Shown here one piece after another: positions 19,223 to 31,316 of a stretch of 64,000 nucleotides of DNA. The position numbers were made by a program, and so were the translations under genes. The notes beneath the pieces were generated by a model. It was not told the origin of the DNA, searched no databases, and was given only the letters and a program-made list of their open reading frames with translations. Numbering within the stretch: the first letter of the stretch is position 1; every line of letters begins with the position of its first letter. The stretch is from assembly GCA_023374045.1 (NCBI GenBank), contig CM041778.1, forward strand, positions 401,200,438 through 401,264,437, in the 5' to 3' direction. The DNA comes from Limonium bicolor. Taxonomy: Eukaryota; Streptophyta; Magnoliopsida; Caryophyllales; Plumbaginaceae.

Positions 19223-22200
19223 AAACTTGCTTGTTTTTTTGCTGTTCTTTCTTTTTAGCCCTCGTTGGGCCTGTCCTCTAGTTAGCCCGAATTGAAGATT
19301 GTAAGTGAGCCCATTGCCTCATTTTGAACCCTAACAAGACACTCATTCTAATACCCCGTGTTATAAAGGGACATAAAACCCTATGTTCAGATTATTCGAT
19401 GACAAGCCGACACCAATCCCCACTCTCATTCCTTTTGTCTTCCCAGCTCTGTTTGAAATCCCGAGAATTCCCTGGTCTCTTTGGTTGCTCGTCGAACTCA
19501 TCCACCACCATCACCTACTCCACGTTTACACCTGAAAACCACCACCAGCGCCGTCCCATTATCTGAAGTTCATCACCACTCCACCTTCTTCTTTTCGGCC
19601 CAGAACCACCTCACGAATCACCACCCCTTTCACTTTCGCCGCTAATCACCATCATTTTCCATTGATCGTTTTCCGGGTAACCCATAGAGCGCTTCGCCAT
19701 TCCTCCCACTCCAGAAACCTCGAACCCCCGTTTGCGGTCCTCTCTTCTTTACTCTCTGAGGTTTCGTTTCTTTGTTTGATTGATACGGTAAGGAAAAACC
19801 CACACCCGAGGTGGATTCCCTCTTCTTTTGTTAACTCCTGTTTTACGCGTTCTATCCTCTCCCCATTCTGGTTTTAACGCTTCTTTTGTTGTTAAAGATT
19901 CCAGGGCTAGGGTTGCGAATATCGGTTTTGCAAGTCTCTGGCCCTGAGGGATTTCGTACGGTTTTGCCGCTTTCTCCGCATTTCTCCCTCCCAATTAATT
20001 TACGAACATGCATGGCTTCCTTCGGTTTTGATTCCTAATGTGAGTCCTGATGTTTCCTTACTGCATTTTATTTCCTACGATCACCGTTGCTCAAGAGCCT
20101 GGTATGGACTTAGAAATCCACGAACACGGCGCGTCTAAATGCAAGCTCTGATTCGAGCCCTGCTCGTTTTGTCACTTCTTTCACTATTGACATTTTCATG
20201 TCGTTTCAGTTATGTTGAGTTTTGAGTTTCATTTGTGCCTAATGTATATAACAGTGACTCGGTATACTTCCCGACCTTTTTACGCTCACGTTTACGCTAC
20301 TAACTGCTGATTTACTAAGAAACTGGTCATCTCCAGTCAGTATTCCTCTAGTTGTTATTTCGACTCTAATTTCTATCTGATGTTCACCCCGGCCTTTGGC
20401 TCGTGTGGTTTCACTGTTTCTGATGAGCTTATGCTGCGCTTTGGGGAATTTGGTTCGAATTACTGGCTCGGGGTTTGTTCCGAGCTTAATGTGTTAAGTT
20501 GTATTCGACTGAGCCTGGTTAAAACTTTGGGTTCCTGTTGAACTGTTGTCAAATCTCGTCCCTATCCCTCTACTAATCTGTGTACCTGTTGTGAAACTGT
20601 CGGTGAAGCTCGAGTTTATTTACAAGTTTCGAACTCATTTGCTCATTCTTTTACAAGTGAATCGTGCAGGAAGTCTATCTTATCGGTTTTCATGTGCAGG
20701 GTGTTAGTGTGACACCCAGTCATGACAGAACGCACCACTATCCTATGCTTCGTCCCCTTCTTAACCCTTGCTCTCTCTCTGCTATTGATTCCCTCTTTTG
20801 ATTTACCTTGCCTGGCTGATTTGGTATGTGCGTTCGCTTGTGTATCTATTTTGCAGGAAATTCTCATCAGTCTCCTGGTACACCATTCTTTGAACTCAAA
20901 ATGACTTTCTATCTGCTGTGTGAACAACTGTTACCCTTTTCTGCATCTGCAAGTACTATGGTGATGATTGTGTTATTCGTTGAATGCTCCTGTGATTGTA
21001 TTATGAGTTTATCTTGCTTCTAATAACGGTTTTGCTGTGTATATATGTGTTGTTGGAGCAATTTATCTCATCTGCGAGTATACCCTATTCTTCACAGTTT
21101 AGCATCACATAGTTATGCGTGGTTATCGGGAACCTGTTAAAGAGGAAAGACTAGTTCAACTAACGTGTTTACCTGTCCACTAAGAATGTTAGGGTAGTAG
21201 AGCTAGGATAGACAAATCTGGAAATGGAATTTGGTTTAGCTTTCGGTTATAGTTTGTTCATAAAATGTGGATTTCCTTCTACGTTTCTGTTTGTACACAT
21301 GGTGATATCGGATGTCGAGTATTGAAAGGGGAGGATGGTTGGTTTCTGTATACTTTGAGGATTCAATAAGCAAACAAAGATGAGGAAGTAATAAAATAGA
21401 CAAGCAACTCCATTCTAGGGTTTCACCTTTTACTAGTCTCTTTAGAACAAGGCTTCTCACCGTTCAGTACAGATTAATGGGTGATTTATTTTTTATTGCT
21501 AACCTCTCCAGGTCTTTCTTTCAGCTTCTGTATTCATATTCTCTCGGATTAATCCTCTGGTTTGCAGGCCTTTGTGTGGTCATTAAAAGATAAAAAATAG
21601 TGTGAGAATAATAACCAATTCGTAACCCACACGTTAGGGTCCATCTTGCTGAGGTTTTCTTGAGAGTTCCTAGGTTGATTAAATCTGTTTTGTTTCTCAG
21701 ATTCGTTTCAGATTTTCCTTCCTTGTATTTTATTCATTTTCTGTAATCCCTCCTTATCTTTTTACGATCTGTCTGGTTGGCTTTTCACAAGTTCATGTCC
21801 ATATGTGGTATTTATCTTGTAACTCATGTCTACATTTTAATTTACTTTGGTGGCTCATTCCTTTGTTAATACTGTTGTATATGCGTCGGCTTGTTCTGTT
21901 TGGGCCTGCCTAAACTCGGGCCCAAATCTAGCTTAATTCAGACCTAGCCCATAACTAGCCAAACCAGGCTAGGACAGGTGATCATAGAAAGCCCATTAGG
22001 TTGTCCCCCTTATTGGGCCATTGAGGCCCACTTTAGAAAAGCTCTAGGTTTGGGTATCCTCAATGCATACGGGTCCTAGACACGGTCCATTTGAGGGATA
22101 CCCGTTTTCCTTAAAACTTTCCAAATCATCCCCTAATTTCAGAATAAAATGTACAATCAACAAAATCCAATCCATTTGTGAATCCAATTATTTTTTCATT

Positions 22201-22388
22201 TAGACATGACTTAAGCCTAATTTCAAGCTTCCTTTTAGAAATCCATTTTCAAAGCCCAATCTCCAAAATTTGGACCCAATTCCATTTCAGTTCGGCCCAC
22301 TTCTCAATCCGGCCCACTTCTCAGTCCGGCCCACCTCTCAGTTCGGCCTACTTCCCAGTCCAGCCTACATCTCAATCAGGCCCAAACC

Positions 22389-23118
22389 GACCCATGGCCC
22401 AAACCCGAAGCCCACAACTCAACTCCCCAAGGCCCAAATCAGGCCCACGAGTCAAAAGCCCACTCGGCCCATTACCAAATCCAAGCCCATTTCGGCCCAT
22501 TACCTAGCCCAGGCCCATTCGGCCCATTACCTAGCCCAGGCCCATTCGACCCATTACCTAGCCCAGGCCCATTCGGCCCATTACCTAGCCCAAGCCCAAT
22601 CGGCCCATTACCTAGCCCAAACCCAAGGCCCATGATCTAGCCCAAGCCCAGTCGGCCCGTTACTTAGCCCAAAGCTATTTGGTCCATTACCAAATCCAAT
22701 CCTGCCCACAAAAAAAAAACAAACCAAGTTCACAAAAAAACAAACCAAAGCCCATGACCCAAACCACACCACTCTCGACCTAAAGCCCATGACCCGAACC
22801 CAATGTCTCCAGTCCAAGCCCACGTCCAAATTTTGCCCAAAAACAAATCCAAACCTACGGCCCAAACAGAGCCCAAACTCTCGGCCCAATTCTACCAAAC
22901 TCAGCCCATCTCAAACCCGGCCCAAGTTCATAAACCTGGCCCATTGTCCAAACCCATGGCCCAAACCCGTGGCCCATAGCCCAAGTCCAAAACCCGTGGC
23001 CCATGGCCCAAACCCGTGGCCCATAGCCCAAGTCCGAAACCCGTGGCCCATGGCCCAAACCCGAAGCCCACAACTCAACTCCCCAAGGCCCAAATCAGGC
23101 CCACGAGTCAAAAGCCCA
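22389..23118. repeat. GGCCCA-rich tandem repeats in the Tat-like LTR
   Basis: A 27-bp unit TTCGGCCCATTACCTAGCCC + AGGCCCA is repeated five times with few changes at 22,491-22,625 and continues in degenerate form to ~22,680. A 74-bp block (22,389-22,462) recurs at 23,045-23,118 and is nearly identical. Between 22,960 and 23,060 CCGTGGCCCATRGCCCAA is repeated four times. Long open frames in all three phases are a side effect of the repeat composition. Confidence 0.9.
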
Positions 23119-23324
23119 ATCTGGCCCCAAATCAAAAAAAAAACTCACACCAACTCAAACAAAAGCCCAAGACCATTAAAAACCCATGTCTCAAACAAGG
23201 CCCAAAGTCCACAAAGCCTAAGTCCACCAAAATCAAGCCTAAAGTCCACAAAAATCAAGCCTAAGTCCACAAAAAGTCAAGTTAAGATCCGAAGGTCGAC
23301 CTTTGACCTGAAGATTGACCTTTG

Positions 23325-23445
23325 ACCCCTAGCTTTGACCGAATGTTGACCTTGACCAAAAATGTTGACCTTGACCAAAAAACGTTGATCTTGACCAAAA
23401 AAAACGTTGACCTTGACCAAAAAAGCGTTGACCTTCACCCGACTT
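23325..23445. repeat. GTTGACCTTGACCAAAAA tandem repeat
   Basis: Five or six copies of an 18-22 bp unit built on GTTGACCTTGACCAAAAA, with variable A-run length. GTTGACC/GGTCAAC contains TTGAC W-box-like cores, but in an LTR tandem repeat that is only suggestive. Confidence 0.85.
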
Positions 23446-23968
23446 TGACCCAACCTGAACCTCAATCTAATTCAAACCCGATTCCAAACCCAATTCAATT
23501 TCATTCCAAGCCTAATTCAAACCAAATTCAATTCAAACCCAATTCATTCAAACCATCGAACCCAATTTCCACTCATCCAATTCAAACTCAACTTGTAAAT
23601 TCCGTTTGAACTCCAAATCCAAAAAATCTCCTTTCTCGAATTTCAAACAATCATTTTATTCAAACTTCATCAAGTTTTCAAAAGAAACCATTTTGTGGAA
23701 TTTTAAAGGAAAAACTCTTCTCACATCACTGAAAACTCTTCTCAAATGCAGGAAGTTCTTCTCACATATACAGAAAGTTTTCTCCTAAAAACATTTCTCA
23801 AAATCAGTGTTTCTTCGTCGAGAATTCCGAACAACTTCAAAAGTTTTCTAACTTAGTTTTCAACTCAAATAAACCGTTTTCGGGGAGCAAGTAATGTCTA
23901 ACCCCTTCAAAACATTTCCTCCATGGTTAGAACATCACTTGTCTTCCTTCCCAAAAATAAAAATCCGA

Positions 23969-24118
23969 GGCGGGGCACTGGGGTCATAACCTCCCTTGTC
24001 GCAGTCTGGATCTCTTTAGGGGGCATTAGGGTGACAAACCTCCCCTAATTGCAGCCTAGATTTTTACAAGGCGGGGTGCTAGGGAAGTAACGACCTTCCT
24101 AGTTGCAGCCGGGATTTT
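23969..24118. repeat. Three degenerate ~50-bp tandem units near the LTR 3' part
   Basis: Units begin GGCGGGGCACTGGGGTCATA, GGGGGCATTAGGGTGACAAA and GGCGGGGTGCTAGGGAAGTA, and each contains CCTCCC/CCTTCC then TTGCAGYCNGGAT. They are clearly related but diverged, so the array is old. Confidence 0.8.
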
Positions 24119-25729
24119 AGAATCGTCTAACTCCCTTCCGCTCGATTTCATTGTTTTCGGTTGTTAATGTTTTAAAACCCGGGAGTTAGAGACGTTATTA
24201 GGGTTCGACCGAGAACATCTCATTCATGGTGTTTCTCTCTGAATCTTATTTTTCGACATAAACTCATTGCCCCATCTTTCGAGCCTCGGCACTTACCATT
24301 AATTAAGTGTCGTGTTCGAGGGGGTACATAGGGTAATCCCTCGGGATTATCCGCCCTTTTACAACAAAAATGATTTTTCGGTTTTAAAAACCTTAAGAGA
24401 GACAATTCTGAATAACCCAATCCAACATTTCCATTAGAGCTCTAAGACCCATAAACACTCCTCAATCCTCCTCTGAACCAACTCCAAGTCACATAGGACC
24501 TCCAATTCCTGAAGGCTCCCAGAAACCTCAGACATCTTCAAAACCCGAATACCTACAAACCACATATCCTCTTCCACACCCAACCATCCTTAAAACCCGA
24601 ATTGCACCTCAACACATTCAACTTCCCAAAACACCTCAAAAACCCGACCATTTCAAAATCCGAACTTCGCAAACACAAAAACCCCTCAAATCAGCCAAAT
24701 GGTCCAAATACCCCTTTGACTCCACCAAAAATGGCCAAAATGCCCCTTTACTCCTCAAAACTCCCATCATCCTCTTAATCCCGTGAAGGCCCAAAACGAC
24801 CTCAAATCTCTCAGAACAATTAAAGCCTCTCAAAACACTTCAACCAGACCAACTCCAAGACCAGCCTATTCTTCAACTCTTCGAAATCTTCCTCACTCCT
24901 CATCCGATCTTATCCTTTGGCTTTAACTGAATCTCTTCAATAAGGTTTTGAAAGAAGGCAATCCCGACAATTGGAGACCGAGGTTTCCTCGGGCACCAAT
25001 CCGAAGTTGTGGTCGTTGCCATTTCTAAGGGGTGTAACCCAGTGCGAACCCACACAGAATCTCTAGTATGACCGGATAAGTCCTATCCATAGGCAATAAT
25101 CTCAGAGTCAATTAACGGTTCTTAGAACCCTTCTTCCCTTTCCTTCCTAGTTCCTTAGGTCAAACTAGGTGGCGACTCTAGTCAATTCCGCCTTATAGAG
25201 GCATAAGTCCGCGTGGGGCCCATTGAGAGCGGGTGTAGTGCACACTTGCATTCCCCTTTATGCTTTCTGGGAAAGACGGACGATTTATTAGGTATTTGAG
25301 GGATGCCAGAATAATGGGTTTTCACCCTCCACAGAATGGCATTTTAGGATCTAGGCTTCTCAGTCAAGAACCATATTTAGATAGACCCCCCTCATACCAA
25401 AAAATCACCCTCCACAATAGACTTTTGCAAAAATTTGGTGACATTTTTTGACTTTTGTTTTTGGTATTTCATGAATTAGCCAAAATATATAGTGGAATTT
25501 CATGAAATTGCACTAAATTATTTGTTATTCGTGTTCTCGGTGTAAATAAAAATTTCATTTTTCAGTTCTTTCTTTTAGAAATTAGAAGTTAATTTTGAGT
25601 GGCTTTTTTGCTTTAAATTTAAAGATTGAATGTAACACCCTAACTCTTAAAACCGGGATCATTTCATAAACCTCCAACTATTATTATTAACAACACAGCG
25701 AAATTCTTACAACAATTGGTGTTACCGCC

Positions 25730-25751
25730 GTTAGTCACCCACGTGACTAAC
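25730..25751. promoter_or_regulatory. Conserved palindrome containing a G-box, LTR copy 1
   Basis: GTTAGTCAC and GTGACTAAC are perfect 9-bp arms around CCAC, and the junction creates CACGTG. The same element occurs at 57,649-57,670 (one change) and inverted at 43,940-43,961 (one change that breaks the G-box core). Position is about 100 bp inside the LTR start. Plant bZIP and bHLH proteins bind CACGTG; use here is an inference. Confidence 0.45.
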
Positions 25752-27105
25752 TAGGCATACTAAATTCTCCAAGTTCTAGCTACGGTCTGATGGACCCGAA
25801 TATACCGAACATAAGTGTATGCTACATCTTAACCAAATACATATTCCGTACAAGTATCTCATATCCTAATACATTATACTACAACTTATACCATCTACTA
25901 AACGAGTGCACAAGCGCATCTCGTATAACAAAAGGAAATCATTCCTAAGTACTTATACCCGCTCCTACTCTCACGATGGTCGTCTTCTGTCGTTTACCTG
26001 CAAAATATAATATGGATGTCCCGAGGGGCTCAGCAACCTTTCTTGTACATTAACTGTAAACCCCCAATCTAACGGGCTACGCTCGACTATTTTTTCGTAT
26101 ACATGCGATTGATTATTTATACAACATTAATAAGAAGTAAAATAAACACAACACAAAATATGAAGCAATTCATAGCTCGAAACACATTGAACGACTTAAT
26201 AAGCGTTCCTTAAGTAAACGAGTTAGTTTTTAACTCCTTAAATTTGAGAAACATTTAGTTCTCGTATTTCCTCTTATCTCAAATATAACAACCGTTCTTT
26301 AATTAGATTTGGTTGTTTCTTAATTCATTGTTTATCTTTGTCGGGTCAAAAGTAACCCTAGCCAATGAGTTAGCAACTCCATTGGGTTAAATAAACATTA
26401 TTTCTTAAATTTAGGATTTAGGTAGATCCCACCGCACCATCTTAATAATGCCTCCCACCTCGAACAGAAATCGAGGTGACCGAGTCTATATGTCGACTCT
26501 AGGCGACGAGTCCGAAGACAAGTCATATTTAGAAGTCGGAATCTGATAAGGATACCAACCTCCTACTTAACACATGCATGACCGAACCATTTCGGATTCC
26601 TCACTCCCCAAGTTCCAGTTAGTAGAAGTCTCGAAGACATGTTTGTTAGTTAAACCTCTTTCGGTTATCAACAAACTAATATTGGGGAGTGTTCATTGTT
26701 CTCATACAATTTGTTTACTAAACATAGTTAGTAAGTTCTCAAGGTAAGTTGTGTTAGTTTCATTCAACACACAACATTACAATAAATCGGTTGCATGCTT
26801 TATCTTGTATAGTCGAAACATACAAACAATTAGCACACAAGCCGAGGGACACCTCGTTAGTAAGCAAGCTACAAGAAAACCATACCGTTCACCGTTGGTC
26901 GTTCAGGTGGTTAATTACTTTCAATTAACCTAACTCGTATCATCACTAACGATTTCCGATTAATAACCTCTAAGTCTTTGTAGTTTACACTTAACCTCAT
27001 TATATCTTAGGTTCTTATGTGCATATCTTTCTAATCATCATTACTCTCCTAATGGTGTACTACTAATGCCATAGTTTCTTTATTTATTTTTTATAAGGCC
27101 TAACA

Positions 27106-27197
27106 GACCCACCCTGGGTCGGTCGAATGCAGAGACATCCAGGTTTGACAGTTTTAGCTCGACCGACCCAGACAAGGTCGGTCCCCTGGGTCGGTCG
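27106..27197. repeat. Hairpin array, LTR copy 1 (two units)
   Basis: The second unit (27,160-27,197, 38 bp) has perfect 12-bp arms CGACCGACCCAG / CTGGGTCGGTCG. The first unit keeps its right arm CTGGGTCGGTCG (ending 27,125), while its left arm has decayed to AGACCCACC. The right arms end 72 bp apart, the same period as in the other long-LTR copies. Confidence 0.8.
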
Positions 27198-30124
27198 ACT
27201 GTAGAACCATTTCCCATGTGTTTATTGTACTCAAATCTTTTCCACAAGTGTCCTAGTATGTTTTAACATTATTTTGACACTTTAAAAACCTTCTATTTCA
27301 TCCACCAATCTCATACTCAACTCCTTGATCATTGTACTCAAATTCTTACTAATTCCTTAACACTTGCACTTAGTTTCTCAAACTTCCAAAATATACATTT
27401 TGCTTACCATCTTAACTTTCCTAAATGTTTCCTTACAATCACTTTGACCACACCTAATGCATTATTAATCATCCTCATCTCCTTAACTCAAACTTCTCAA
27501 AGTTCCAAGGTTATATTGCATCTCCATGCACAATCTCCTTTCCTTTCCATTTACTACTCATCATTCCCAAACTTGTACATACCTATGCATTTCTATCCAT
27601 CCTCTCAACACCTTAACATTGCTCCTCACCCAACTACACAATTACTTAGCCTTGTACACATCATTACTCCTTCAACTTGACCATGTTAAATCCTTCTTAG
27701 ACATTTCCATCTCCTTTACTCAATTTACTCACCATCCTCATGGTTATACACTCTTAGTCATTCCCTTGAAAATTTACAGCATTCTCCCACAGTTTTCACC
27801 TCCATCACCCAAGTCCACCAATTACTATAAAGGTTATACTTGTTAATTCACTACTAGTCAATCTCTTAACACCTCAGAACATTTTCCCTCAAACTTCACA
27901 TTAATCTTAGCAATCCTTCCCTTGTAGTTTAAAGGTGATTATCACTCGCATTAGACTTCTAATTCCTCCTAGACAACTCTAAGTCATTCTAATCCTCAAA
28001 AAACCTTAGTTCATTTACATCCACCAATTTATCTCTTAATGACTCCTAGTAAGTTCTAGGTCATAGTAATTCACTAGAACACTTTAAACACTTGGTTTCT
28101 ACTCAAAATTTGCCATGGCTTCTCTAGTGTATTATCATGCCCATATGCATGGTATTTCTCCTCTAATCAACACAAGTTAACTAAATCCTTAATGGATGTT
28201 ATCAAAACACCAATTGCACTTAAACACATTAATCCACAATACTTTGAATTAATCTTAAATTTCATAGCACTAAGGCTCTTAAATAACATGGCTCTTAGGC
28301 CCTTAAATGACATAACTAAACACTAAATTTCCAATATTTATAGCTTTCAACCTACATTTACACAACATCAATTCCATGGAAAATATGAATGCTCTTGTAA
28401 TCCACCTTATGATTGTTTTTCTAACTTATATACCATTAGCTCTTTAGTCACAAGTTCATAAGCTTGTTCATATTCTTTCCTAGGTTAAAATAATCCATAA
28501 TAAAATGTAAGTTCTAGGATACATCTTGGTACCTTTCTAAACACCATTCCCTTAAGACATTAAACCACATCAAGGTAAGTCATTTACATTATGTTTCCAA
28601 GCCTTTTCCTTTCTCCTTGCCTTTTTGTTTCTTGATTGAATTTCGGCCAAGAGGGTTCCTCTCTTGCTAAAATTATAGCCAATATTCAAATTAACCTAAT
28701 GAGTGATAGGTTACACCCTCAAACTCGTTTAAACAACCTTGGAATTCAAAGAGAGTGCTAAATGCACCAAAATGAATGATTACCTTATGAAACCTAAGAA
28801 GGTTTTTTTGTAGAGAATCAAAGCAAGGCTTGAACTAATCTCATCAATATTAAATTAATGCTAAAAAAGGCATAGAACAAGGCCTCATGAGAAGTCAAAA
28901 TCGGCCATGTATTGAAAGTGGAGAAAAGATGATTTTTGAAGGCTTTTCTTACCTTAAACCAAAGAGTGTATATACTAGCTCTTGAAACTGAATTTTCCTC
29001 GTCAAATGGAGCTCCTTCAATGGAGTCCAATTTATGTTTTTGGAATTTTGAAAAGAGAGGATGGAAGGCCTTGACTTAACTAAGACAAATATGTGGTTTA
29101 TTTGTGATTTGGAGCTTGGAGTTGCATTTGGCAAGCCATGGAAGTTTGGAGAAGAAGAAGAACCATGGAGGTCTGCTCCTATACGTGAGGAAGAATGAGA
29201 ATGAAGGTGGTGGCCGGTTGGAAGAAGAAAGGAATGAGAGGAGAGAGGAAAGCAAATGAGATATTTCTTTACTTATGCAAAAACTAAGTGAATAGTCAAC
29301 TTCCTCTCCTCCCTCTTTATCTACAAGTTCTGAATGAGTTATGCGGGGACTCACCCCTTAAGAAACCGTGCCCCCTTGATATTTATAACTATTTTTACCA
29401 TTGACCACTTAAGGAAGTCATTTGACTTATTTTGGGCACCATTTGGGTACTATTCATAATTAGTGCACAAATTTGTGAAATTTTTGGTTTCTCATTGATT
29501 TAGGCTTCCTAATGGGATATTAAATAGTAAAAATGTTGATTAAGGTATAATATTGGTCATTTAGCCACTCAAAACTCATTTCTGAGATAATTTTTCAACA
29601 ATGTGCTTTAAGGAGTCTTAAAGCACAATTTATGTTTTAACTTGTTTTTGAGCTTGGTTTTCTTTGGTATTTGATTTAACATGTTCATTATCATGTTAAT
29701 ATGGTCTAGGAATGACCTTTAGGTCCTAAAAAAGGTTACATCTAGTCTAGAGCAAGTATTTGCTTAAATTGACTTTATGGTGTTTTCTAGTGTTTTATTT
29801 GGTTTAAATTGTCTACCAATGTTTCTAAGGCATGTTTTAGCCTTATACCATCATAACTTGATGTTTAGTTACCATATTTAGGTTTGGGGTATTTCATTGA
29901 ATTGAAGCATTTTAAGCAAATATTATAACTGTTTTTATTAATTGATTATACTCTTGATAATAGGTTGTGTGTATATCATTTTGTGTGAATTGGTTGGTTA
30001 TAGAATACTTCCCTTGTACGTTTTATAATAAAATTTTATTATCCTTGTGAAGATTTCGTATTTTCTTATAGTGTAAACAAAATTACGCATTTCCTTTTTA
30101 TTGTCATGTTTCTACGTTTTTTAC

Positions 30125-31316
30125 ATTCACTATGAAGAACGTAAGCAAATAGATGCATTTTTCAAGCCAAAGAGAAGTCTCGATATTAACACATAAAAAT
30201 TGTGATGCGATGATGAGCCAATTGATACATTAGATCATCCTCGAGAATCTTTTCATGAGGGAGAGCCACCTTTTAAATCAACTCGATGTGAAAACATTGA
30301 ATTGTAAGTTAGAGCCATAGAAGCTCAACATCGATTCATTGATTCATGATCCTGGCTTATGACCCTTTATTTTATGATTATCCTAGTTACCAAAGGAATG
30401 AGATAAGACGAGCTTACATAAAACTTGGGTCTTATCAGCTTTAAAAATCAAGTTATCCATTTTATGGTCCTGTTGGTCGTCAACGCAAGTTTCAAGCAGC
30501 TTGGTTTAAAAGCTTATTTTGGTTGGACTATTCTGAAATAAAATATGCCGCATTTTGCTTTCCATGTTATTTTTTTCCCTAAAAGTCCCACTAAAGGAAG
30601 TGGATCAGATACATTTATTACAAAAGGATTCAACAATTGAAAGAAAGTGATTATCGATAAAGATTGTTCTTTTGTCAACCATGAAGGTAAGAATTTTGGG
30701 TATGCACATAAATATTATGTGAAATGCTATGAAAATATAAAGAATCTATGAGGTCATATAGAGACTGTTATACATAAACAAACATCTCAACAAGTCATTA
30801 GTAACAAATTGCGGTTGAAGACTTCAACCGAGGTAGTTAAGTAGCTCACATTTCAAGGTTGTGCATTTAGAGGTCATGATCAAAGACTTGATTCAAGAAA
30901 GCAAGGTAATTTTCTTGAGTTGATCAAACTTCTCGCATCCTACAACAAGGATGTTGGTGAAGTAGTATAGGAAATGCATCGAAAAATGCAAAGTATGCAA
31001 CACCAAACATTCAAAAAGATATCTTACAAGTAGTTTCTAAAAATGTGCGAGAAGATATACGCGATGAGATCGAAGAAGCAAAATTTCTACTTAATAGTTG
31101 ATGAGGCTAGAGATGAGTCTATAAAGGAATAAATGACTATTGTTTTAAGGTTTGTTGATCGAAATGGTTATGTTAGGGAAATTGTTTTGGACTTAGTTCA
31201 TGTCAAAGATACAACAAGGCTTCACTTTAAAGAATGACATCATATCTTGTTTGGCATATTATAGGCTTAATGTTCAATATATTCGAGGTCAAGGTTATGA
31301 TGGAGCTGGAAATTGT
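30125..31316 (+). pseudogene. hAT transposase remnant (TTF zinc-finger / DUF4371 type), cut by an LTR element
   Basis: The plus strand reads, over shifting frames, YEERKQIDAFFKPKRSL near 30,135, then degraded pieces, and near the end HVKDTT...LKNDIISCLAYYRL and RGQGYDGAGN (31,280-31,314), which match the conserved RGQGYDGASN region of plant hAT transposases of this type. Many stops lie between. The frame ends where the Athila-like LTR begins at 31,317; no continuation is visible beyond the gap. It may be related to the mobilising source of the non-autonomous hAT elements in the window, but that is not shown. Confidence 0.75.

Larger units (their letters stand above)
18631..25416 (+). mobile_element. 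6.8-kb Tat/Ogre-like LTR, probably a solo LTR
   Basis: It starts TGTAGACACC and ends CACCCTCCACA, with the exact 5-bp TSD ATAGA at 18,626-18,630 and 25,417-25,421. The fold-back arm gives an independent check, because removing the insert joins the arm at a site whose left-arm counterpart is uninterrupted. There is only one TGTAGACACC start inside, no PBS/PPT pair and no gag-pol, which fits a solo LTR. Ogre-type elements are known for LTRs of several kilobases. Inside are two tRNA-like segments, GGCCCA-rich tandem repeats, GTTGACC repeats, and GGTGGCGACTCT near the 3' side (25,169). Open frames (e.g. 22,178-23,609) come from tandem repeats. Confidence 0.75.
16560..25530. mobile_element. Fold-back DNA element with ~500-bp arms, split by nested insertions
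   Basis: CATGAAATACCACTATATTT at ~16,570 is matched in inverse by the sequence ending at ~25,510. Further in, CATGAAATGTCACTATAATC (16,652) matches the reverse complement of 18,600-18,628, and the inverse match continues through 16,740-16,990 against 18,560-17,690 once an inserted MITE is removed. The pieces of the right arm at 17,656-18,630 and 25,417-25,510 are separated by the Tat-like LTR. The centre (17,060-17,130) holds a smaller hairpin around GATAACTTTATGACATAAT. No coding capacity is seen. The superfamily (perhaps MULE) and the TSD are not determined. Confidence 0.7.
25631..29896 (+). mobile_element. Long-LTR family copy 1 (4,266 bp, solo-LTR structure)
   Basis: Starts TGTAACACCC and ends GGGGTATTTCA with the exact TSD TTGAA (25,626-25,630 and 29,897-29,901). 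The ends form an 11-bp imperfect inverted pair (TGTAACACCCT/TGAAATACCCC). There is no second LTR start, no coding domain, no PBS. Conserved landmarks shared with other copies are the GTTAGTCAC...GTGACTAAC palindrome, GGTCTGATGGACC, an ATACCNTTCACCGTTG motif, a hairpin array, and on the opposite strand AAGGTAAG-type motifs. A long-LTR Ty3/Gypsy (for example Tekay-like) origin is an inference from length and ends. Confidence 0.85.

Noticed and set aside
22178..23609. Open frames of 95-178 codons in several phases
   Set aside because: They arise from GGCCCA/CCCAAA and GACC tandem repeats that lack stop codons; amino-acid composition is only Pro/Lys/Ser/Asn repeats.
25169..25187. GGTGGCGACTCTAG as a retrotransposon primer binding site
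   Set aside because: It resembles the Tat/Ogre-type PBS core, but lies inside the TSD-defined LTR with no LTR end directly before it, so I do not call it.
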